Source of the DNA: Streptomyces sp. cg36
Lineage (GTDB): Bacteria; Actinomycetota; Actinomycetes; Streptomycetales; Streptomycetaceae
Direction of reading: 5' to 3'
DNA length: 64,000 nucleotides
NCBI RefSeq assembly: GCF_041080675.1
Contig: NZ_CP163520.1
Coordinates: forward strand, 7,593,501 to 7,657,500
The notes under the pieces were generated by a model. That model was not told the DNA's origin and did no database searches. It worked only from the letters and a program-made list of their open reading frames with translations. Position 1 is the stretch's first letter, and the number at the start of each line of letters is the position of its first letter. Positions 8,530-13,979 of this stretch are shown here, in pieces. Position numbers and translations under genes: made by a program.

Positions 8530-9809
8530 CCACCCCACACTGCGCCGAATGCGGCACCCGCGCGGAGCCGGGACAGTCCTTCTGCGACTCCTGCGGTGCC
8601 GTGCTCGGCTGGGACCGGGCCGCGGCCCACACCGCCCGTCCGGCCGCGGACAGCGCCACCGCGCGGGACACCCTGGAGCGCCCGGGGCCCGCGGCCCCCG
8701 CGCCGCGCCCGGCGGACGCGACGGGCGCGCCCGAGCGCGACCCCGCGCCGGGGACCGGCCGGCCCCCGGCGGTCCCGGACCCGCCGCGGCGCCCCGCCGA
8801 GGCCCCGCCGGCGGTCCCCGCCCCGCGCGCGGCGGACGACACCGCGCCCACCGTTCCGGTGGAGCCCGTGCCGTCGCGGGACGGCGCCGGCGCCCCGCCG
8901 GAGAGCGACAGCGACCGGGCGCGTCAGCTCCTGGTGCCCGTCGCCGACCCCGAGCCCCCGGCGGCCACCCCGCCCCCGGCGGTCGCCCCCGTGCTGCCGG
9001 GCCGCCCCGACGCCGAACGGCCGCAGGTCCGTGGCCCGGGCCCGTACACAGAGGCCGTGACCGGCCCGCCGTGCCGGTGGTGCGCCACGCCCAACCGGCC
9101 CGACCGGCACTTCTGCGGCCGGTGCGCGATGCCGCTGGCCGACGAGGCCGCGCCGCTTCCGCCGGGGCGCCTGCCCTGGTGGCGGCGGCTGTTCCGGCGC
9201 GACCGGGAGGTGCCGTGGGCGGGTGAACGGCCGCCGCTGCGCCGGGTGTTCGACCGGATCGGCACCTGGGTCGGCGCGGTGGTCGCCGTGACGCTGATCG
9301 TCCTGGGCATCCTCTACATCCCGGACGCCGTCAACGCCGGGCGCGACCACTTCGCCAAGCGCGCCCCGGTCGCCCCGGACTCGATGCGGGCGTCCCGCTC
9401 CTTCCCCGACCACCCGCCCCAGCTCGCCTTCGACAAGAAGAGCAACACCTGGTGGGGGCCGGGCGTCGCGGGGCCCGGCCAGGGCCAGTGGATCGAGGCG
9501 AGCTTCGACGAGCCGACGCGGCTGCTCGACGTGATCCTCACCCCGGGTGTCTCCGCCCGCCCCGAGCGGGCGGGCGAGTCGGCCCTGCCGCACCGCCTGC
9601 TGGCGACGATCACCAAGAAGGACGGCAAGACCTCGACCCGCGAGATCACCCTCGACCAGGGCTCGGGCGGCCAGCGCCGCTCGTTCCGGGTCGGTGAGGT
9701 GGTCAAGGTCCGCTTCACCGTCGAGTCGTCGTACGGGGCCTCCGACAAGAAGCAGGTGTCCATCGCGGAGATCGAGTTCTTCGGCCGGTCCAACTCCAAC
9801 CACCTCTGA
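8526..9809 (+). CDS. Zinc-ribbon, single-TM membrane protein closing the CIS operon (CisA-like)
   Basis: A 427-residue bitopic membrane protein. Residues 6-23 form a zinc ribbon (C6, C9, C20, C23). Residues ~35-175 are a Pro/Ala-rich linker. Residues 183-200 form a second zinc ribbon (C183, C186, C197, C200). Arg/Trp-rich residues 218-231 precede one membrane helix (~247-266). The remaining ~160 residues form a beta-rich discoidin-like domain with SFPDHPPQLAFDKKSNTWW. The positive-inside rule puts the ribbons in the cytoplasm and the sandwich outside. It is last in the CIS operon and translationally coupled (ATGA). The plan agrees with what I recall of CisA, the S. coelicolor protein that attaches CIS particles to the membrane; that identity is inference. 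Confidence 0.8.
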   Translation: MTTPHCAECGTRAEPGQSFCDSCGAVLGWDRAAAHTARPAADSATARDTLERPGPAAPAPRPADATGAPERDPAPGTGRPPAVPDPPRRPAEAPPAVPAPRAADDTAPTVPVEPVPSRDGAGAPPESDSDRARQLLVPVADPEPPAATPPPAVAPVLPGRPDAERPQVRGPGPYTEAVTGPPCRWCATPNRPDRHFCGRCAMPLADEAAPLPPGRLPWWRRLFRRDREVPWAGERPPLRRVFDRIGTWVGAVVAVTLIVLGILYIPDAVNAGRDHFAKRAPVAPDSMRASRSFPDHPPQLAFDKKSNTWWGPGVAGPGQGQWIEASFDEPTRLLDVILTPGVSARPERAGESALPHRLLATITKKDGKTSTREITLDQGSGGQRRSFRVGEVVKVRFTVESSYGASDKKQVSIAEIEFFGRSNSNHL

Positions 9810-9838
9810 CCCGCGCCGAGTTCATCCGGACATGGCTG

Positions 9839-9865
9839 CGGGCGGCCACCTGTGGCGACCGCCCG
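9839..9865. terminator. Hairpin between the CIS operon and the convergent SDR gene
   Basis: CGGGCGG at 9839-9845 pairs with CCGCCCG at 9859-9865, with an inner CCA/TGG pairing. It sits 30 bases after the CIS operon stop and 46 bases before the stop of the convergent SDR gene. It can serve both strands. There is no T-tract, as is usual in streptomycetes. Confidence 0.55.
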
Positions 9866-9910
9866 TAGTCAGTCCGGCTGTACGGGGCAGGGTCCCGTCC
9901 GGCCTTGTGC

Positions 9911-10510
9911 CTAGTGCACGCGGTAGGTCTGGCCCGTCTGCGCCCCTTCGATCGACCGGACGTACGCGGTCGCGACGCGTGCGGCGGGGACCGGCTCCAT
10001 GCCCACGAAGAACGGACCGTAGGCGGGCATCGACTCCTCGACCACCGTCGGGCTCACCGTGTTGATCCGCTGCGGCGCGATCTCTATCGCGGCGGCCCGC
10101 GCGAACGCCTCGACCGCGCCGTTGGCCGCCGACGCGGCGGACCCCGCCACGATCGGCTGCTCCGTGAGGATCCCGCTGATCAGGGTGAACGAACCGGTCG
10201 GGGCCACGTGCCGGGTGCCCTGGCGGACCAGCTCCAGCTGGCTGAGGGCCTTGCCGCGGAACGTCGCCGCGAAGTCGTCCGCCGCCAGGTCGGCCAGCGG
10301 CTTGAAGACCGCGTCGCCCGCCGCGACGGCCACCGCGTCCAGCGGACCGGCCTGCTCGTAGAGCCGGGCCACGGCCTGCGGGTCGGTGACGTCGGCGACC
10401 AGGTCCCCGCTCGTGCGGCCCACGCCGACCACCTCGTGGCCGCGCGCGGTGAGCGCCTCGCGCACCGCGGAACCCAGGGTGCCGGCCGCGCCGACCAGAA
10501 GAATCCTCAC
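9911..10510 (-). CDS. Short-chain dehydrogenase/reductase
   Basis: A 199-residue SDR. The N-terminal Rossmann motif is VGAAGTLGSAV (residues ~5-15), followed by the NADP-type VGVGRTSGD loop. SFTLISG supplies the catalytic-serine strand. The region where the YxxxK motif is expected reads SAASAANGAVEAFARA, so the Tyr is missing and the Lys has become Asn. INTVSPTVV follows. This matches a small SDR subclass next to LysR genes in which the active-site Tyr-Lys pair is not conserved. The GTG start (bases 10508-10510) is chosen because it directly precedes the Rossmann strand. It is divergent from a LysR regulator and is probably its target. The substrate is unknown. Confidence 0.8.
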   Translation of the reverse strand: MRILLVGAAGTLGSAVREALTARGHEVVGVGRTSGDLVADVTDPQAVARLYEQAGPLDAVAVAAGDAVFKPLADLAADDFAATFRGKALSQLELVRQGTRHVAPTGSFTLISGILTEQPIVAGSAASAANGAVEAFARAAAIEIAPQRINTVSPTVVEESMPAYGPFFVGMEPVPAARVATAYVRSIEGAQTGQTYRVH

Positions 10511-10644
10511 AACACACCGTCCGATGTCTCGCACACGACCGCCCGGAGCCATGTGCGCCGGGCGGCCCCGGGCCGTTGTCCCGGGGAGGCCGGGCCAGCG
10601 GCCCGACACCGTTGAACCTACGCACCCCGCAGCGCGTCCGGAAA

Positions 10645-10676
10645 TGCCTTCTGGGCAGCGACTATGCTTGTGAGGC
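10645..10676 (+). promoter_or_regulatory. LysR-type box and -10 element of a probably leaderless gene
   Basis: TGCC-TTCTG-GGCA (10645-10657) fits the T-N11-A LysR-box pattern with inverted ends. TATGCT (10663-10668) is a good -10 hexamer, and the ATG lies only 8 bases after it, where transcription would begin. The GAGG next to the ATG is one base away, too close to act as a ribosome site. I infer a leaderless, autoregulated lysR transcript. The -35 is not convincing. Confidence 0.45.
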
Positions 10677-11540
10677 ATGGATGTGGAACTGCGCCATCTC
10701 AAGGCCCTGGCCGCCATCGCCGAAGCGGGCACCGTCACCGCCGCGGCCACTCGGCTGCACATGACGCAACCGGCCCTCTCGCGCACCCTCGCCCAGCTGG
10801 AGACCCGGGTGGGGGTCGGCCTGGTCGACCGCTCCTCCCGCCACCTGGGGCTCACCCCGGCCGGGGAGACCCTCCTGGGACACGGCCGGGCCATCCTCGC
10901 GCACCTCGACGCGGCGCTGGCCGACACCCGGGCCGTGGACCGGCCGCTGCGTCTTGGCTACACCTGCGCGGTGCTGGGGCAGCAGACGGTACCGCTGCTG
11001 CGCACCTGGCGCCAGGAGCACCCGCACGCGCCGCTCGAAGTGGTCCGCCAGGACAACAGCACCGCGGGCCTGGCCACCGGAGACACCGATGTGGCCGTCC
11101 TGCGCACCGTCCCGGCCGACCCGCGCATCCGCACCGAGGCCCTCTACACCGAGGACCGGGTGGCCGCCCTGCCCGACGACCACCCGCTCGCGGACCGCGA
11201 CCGGGTGCGCCTGGCGGAGCTGACCGCCGGCGCGTCCCTGCCGCTGGCGCTGTGGCCGGACACCGGCACCGCGTCGGTCGACCTGTGGCCCCCGGAGCAG
11301 CGCCCGCACCGCACGGTGGACGTCCGCAACGTCGACGAGTGGCTGAACCTCATCGCCACCGGCGGCGCGTTCGGCGTGGGCGCCGCGGGCACGGCGGAGA
11401 GCCACGGGCACCCGGGGGTGCGGTTCGTCACCGTCGAGGACGCGCCCGCCACCACGGTCTACCTCGCCCGCCCCGCCCACGCCACGCACCCGCGCACGGA
11501 GGAGTTCCTCGCGGCGGTACGGGAGGTGGTCAGCGCCTGA
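10677..11540 (+). CDS. LysR-family transcriptional regulator
   Basis: A 287-residue LysR-type regulator. Residues 1-60 form the winged helix-turn-helix (LRHLKALAAIAEAGTVTAAATRLHMTQPALSRTLAQLE). Residues ~88-287 are the periplasmic-binding-protein-like effector domain, starting at LRLGYTCAVLGQ. Length is normal. It is divergent from the small SDR gene, the classic layout for a LysR protein controlling the neighbour and itself through the shared 166-base region. A weak hairpin follows the stop. The inducer cannot be deduced. Confidence 0.92.
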   Translation: MDVELRHLKALAAIAEAGTVTAAATRLHMTQPALSRTLAQLETRVGVGLVDRSSRHLGLTPAGETLLGHGRAILAHLDAALADTRAVDRPLRLGYTCAVLGQQTVPLLRTWRQEHPHAPLEVVRQDNSTAGLATGDTDVAVLRTVPADPRIRTEALYTEDRVAALPDDHPLADRDRVRLAELTAGASLPLALWPDTGTASVDLWPPEQRPHRTVDVRNVDEWLNLIATGGAFGVGAAGTAESHGHPGVRFVTVEDAPATTVYLARPAHATHPRTEEFLAAVREVVSA

Positions 11541-11544
11541 CGAT

Positions 11545-11572
11545 CCCCGGTGTCGACCCCGTACAACCGGGG
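11545..11572. terminator. Short hairpin between convergent genes
   Basis: CCCCGGT (11545-11551) pairs perfectly with ACCGGGG (11566-11572) across a 14-base loop, 4 bases after the lysR stop and 11 bases before the stop of the convergent LysM gene. It is a modest candidate terminator for both strands. Confidence 0.4.
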
Positions 11573-11583
11573 CCCCGCCCGGC

Positions 11584-12075
11584 CTACGTCCCGATCGGTA
11601 CGCGCAGGACCTGGCCCGGCGCGATCTTGTCGGGGTCGGTGATCTGCGCCGGGTTGGCGCGCACGATGCGCGGATAGAGTGCGGCGTTGCCGTAGTACGC
11701 CTTGGCCAGCGCCGACAGGGTGTCGCCCTTCACCACGGTGTGCTCGCGGTATCCGTAGTAGCCGGGGACTATGCGCGGCCCGTAGATGACCGGAACGGTG
11801 ACGGCGTTGACCGCGCCGCCGTCTCTGGCACCGGCCTCGAAGACCTGGACCAGCAGCCGGTCGGACTGGAACGCCACCTCGCCCACATCCACGGTGAGGT
11901 GGAACTGCCCGTGCTCACCTGTGCCGCCGCCCGCGGTGAACGTGCCGGTCACCTCGTGGTGGCCGTCGCCGACGCGGTACTCCAGGGTCGCTTCGAACCC
12001 GGTCGCGACACCCCCGACCTGGATCGGGTCGCCCACCAGGTCGAGCGGGCGGGGTTGGTCCACGCGATTGGTCAT
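11584..12075 (-). CDS. Gmad2-like immunoglobulin domain plus LysM protein
   Basis: A 163-residue protein without signal peptide or membrane helix. Residues ~8-105 form a beta-sandwich like the Gmad2 immunoglobulin-like domain of spore germination proteins (DLVGDPIQVGGVATGFEATLEYRV ... LLVQVFEAGARDGG). Residues ~112-162 are a LysM module (HTVVKGDTLSALAKAYYGN ... GQVLRVPIG). The ATG follows an AGGAAG ribosome site. LysM normally binds peptidoglycan, but without a visible export signal the protein may be cytoplasmic or exported non-classically. It lies 1.8 kb from the CIS operon, whose tube-initiator also carries a LysM, but the resemblance to that gene is limited to the module. Function unknown. 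Confidence 0.8.
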   Translation of the reverse strand: MTNRVDQPRPLDLVGDPIQVGGVATGFEATLEYRVGDGHHEVTGTFTAGGGTGEHGQFHLTVDVGEVAFQSDRLLVQVFEAGARDGGAVNAVTVPVIYGPRIVPGYYGYREHTVVKGDTLSALAKAYYGNAALYPRIVRANPAQITDPDKIAPGQVLRVPIGT

Positions 12076-12214
12076 GAGGCTTCCTCCGCTGGTGAGTTGT
12101 GCGGCACTGGCAGCTTCGCCGCAGGACCCCCGGAAGACAACGGCACACCTCGGTCGTTCTGCACCACTCCCGCCGCCGGGCGCAGGTGCCGGACCGGCGC
12201 CCCGATCGCATGGT

Positions 12215-12946
12215 TCACCGCCTCGATCCGGCCGGGCCGGCCTCGATCCGGTGTGCCGCCCAGAACGCGGTGAGGTCCCGGCCGGCCGCCGTCCGCGCGG
12301 CCCGCAGGAAGTCCGCGTCGGTCGAGACGCCGTACCAGTGGTCGGCGGCATAGGTCCGCAGCATCCGCTCCATCACCGGCGTGCCCAGCTCCCGCTCCAG
12401 GTCGTGCAGCGCGCACGAGCCCGCCCGGTAGACGACCGAGGTCCAGCCCGCCGGGCCGGGCGGCTCGGCCCAGTACCCCATGGAGTCGGTGATCGCGGCG
12501 TCGGGCCGCGGCCAGTACACCTGGGACCAGCAGCCCTGCCCGCTCTCGCCGTGGAAGAGGTCCTGCGCGTACGTCGCGAACGCCTCGTCCAGCCACGGGT
12601 CGGCGTACTCGTCGTCGCCCACGATCCCGTACCACCACTGGTGGGCGATCTCATGGGCCGCGCCGCTGCCGTCCCGGTCCGTCCACAGCAGCACGAAGCC
12701 CGGGTACTCCATGCTGCCGAACACCGCGAAGTCCGGGCTGAGGACGATGTCCAGCTCCCCGTACGGATAGCGGCCGAAGCGCTCGCCGAACGCGTCCACG
12801 GCCCCGGCGCTCTCCGCCCGGGCGAGGGCGACCCCGTCCGGGTCGGTGTCCTCGGTCCAGAACGCCCGTACGCGCACACCCCCGGGGCTGGGCGTTCTCG
12901 CCCAACGACGGGGCGGGTGCGAGAGGTGAAGATGCCTGCGTGACAC
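12215..12946 (-). pseudogene. 5'-truncated M1-family metallopeptidase
   Basis: The open frame gives 243 residues matching only the catalytic and C-terminal part of a short actinobacterial M1 aminopeptidase. Visible are GSMEYPG (residues 77-83, the GAMEN equivalent), HEIAH (98-102) and the third zinc ligand E121 within WLDEAF, 19 residues later, so the zinc site is intact. The N-terminal beta domain (~200 residues in family members) and any signal peptide are missing. Recognisable similarity begins near base 12904, and the leading ~20 residues look like random translation. Upstream sequence belongs to the next gene's promoter. I read this as a deletion remnant. Less likely, it is a short cytoplasmic peptidase started from 12946. 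Confidence 0.7.
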
Positions 12947-13011
12947 AGATGGTTGCGCGGCGCAGACGTCTGGCCTACTCTTCTTCTCATCGCAATTACT
13001 GCGTCACGCAG
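12936..13011 (+). promoter_or_regulatory. Promoter bracketed by two near-identical operators
   Basis: CTGCGTGACACAG (12936-12948) and CTGCGTCACGCAG (12999-13011) are copies of one 13-base near-palindrome: the reverse complement of the first differs from the second at a single base. Their centres are 63 bases apart, about six helical turns. Between them lie TTGCGC (12953-12958) and TACTCT (12976-12981), separated by 17 bases, a plausible promoter for the NmrA gene. A dimeric repressor could bind both sites. Confidence 0.55.
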
Positions 13012-13040
13012 AAGAATGACCTCATGCTCCAGGAGTTCCC

Positions 13041-13943
13041 GTGTCCACGTCCACCATCGCCGTCACCGGTGCCACCGGCGCCCAGGGCGGGGCCGCCGCC
13101 CGCGCCCTGATCGCCTCCGGCCACCGCGTCCGGGCCCTCACCCGGGACCCCGCCGGTCCCGCCGCCGAGGCGCTGCGCGCCCTCGGCGCCGACGTCCGCC
13201 GCGCCGACTTCGACGACCGCGCCTCCCTCGACGCCGCGCTCGCCGGAGCGGACGCCCTCTTCGCCGTCACCACGCCGTTCGGCACCGACGTCGACGCAGA
13301 GGTCCGCCAGGGCCGGGCCCTGGTCGACGCGGCCGTGGCCGCGCGCCTCGGGCACGTCGTGCTCACCTCCGCCGCGCACGCCGACCGCGGTACGGGCATC
13401 CCGCACTACGAGAGCAAGTTCCTCGTCGAGCGGCACCTGTACGCGTCCGGTCTGACCTGGACCGTGATCGGCCCCGCCGCCTTCATGGACAACTACGCGA
13501 GCGGCTGGACCCTCGAAGGGCTCCGCGAGGGCTCCTTCGCCTGGCCCATGCCCGGCGGGCAGCCGCTGGCCCTGGTCTGTGCCCGCGACATCGGCGTCTT
13601 CGCGGCCCTCGCGCTGCGGCGGCGCGCCGCGTTCGCCGGGCGCCGCGTCGACATCGCCGCCGACGCGCTCGACCCCGCCGCCATCGCGGCGGCCCTCACG
13701 CACGCGGCCGGGCGCCCCATCGCGCACCACGAGGTGCCGCTGGAGGTCGTCCGCGGGTACTCCGAGGACCTGGCCGCGATGTTCGCGTACTTCGCCTCGG
13801 CGGGCCTCGACGTCGACGTGGCCGCGCTGCGCCGGGAGTTCCCCGAGGTCGGCTGGCAGTCCTTCGCCGACTGGGCCGCCGCCCAGGACTGGCCCGCGCT
13901 CCTGTCCGCCCCGCCCGCCGCCCGTCCCGGCGCCAAGGGGTGA
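13041..13943 (+). CDS. NmrA-family NAD(P)-binding oxidoreductase
   Basis: A 300-residue atypical SDR. The N-terminal Rossmann motif is VTGATGAQGGAAAR (residues ~7-20), and the NADPH-selecting ALTRDPAGPAA follows strand 2. VVLTSAAHAD and the ESKFLVERHLYASGLTWTVIGPAAFMDN region are typical of NmrA/YcaC-type quinone or NADPH-sensor proteins. Length is normal. It stands alone with its own promoter and operators, and its stop codon lies inside a strong terminator hairpin. The family includes redox sensors as well as enzymes. The substrate is unknown. Confidence 0.88.
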   Translation: MSTSTIAVTGATGAQGGAAARALIASGHRVRALTRDPAGPAAEALRALGADVRRADFDDRASLDAALAGADALFAVTTPFGTDVDAEVRQGRALVDAAVAARLGHVVLTSAAHADRGTGIPHYESKFLVERHLYASGLTWTVIGPAAFMDNYASGWTLEGLREGSFAWPMPGGQPLALVCARDIGVFAALALRRRAAFAGRRVDIAADALDPAAIAAALTHAAGRPIAHHEVPLEVVRGYSEDLAAMFAYFASAGLDVDVAALRREFPEVGWQSFADWAAAQDWPALLSAPPAARPGAKG

Positions 13944-13962
13944 GGAAACACCCCTTGGCGCC
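13929..13962. terminator. Perfect 14-bp hairpin overlapping the NmrA gene end
   Basis: GGCGCCAAGGGGTG (13929-13942) pairs perfectly with CACCCCTTGGCGCC (13949-13962) around the loop AGGAAA. The stop codon of the NmrA gene is inside the stem. The NRPS operon on the other strand stops at 13980, 18 bases further, so the hairpin can terminate both convergent units. Confidence 0.8.
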
Positions 13963-13979
13963 AGGCAATTGATGGACCG

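Noticed and set aside
1..9809. Prophage
   Set aside because: No capsid, terminase, portal, lysis or integrase genes; the gene set and order are those of a contractile injection system.
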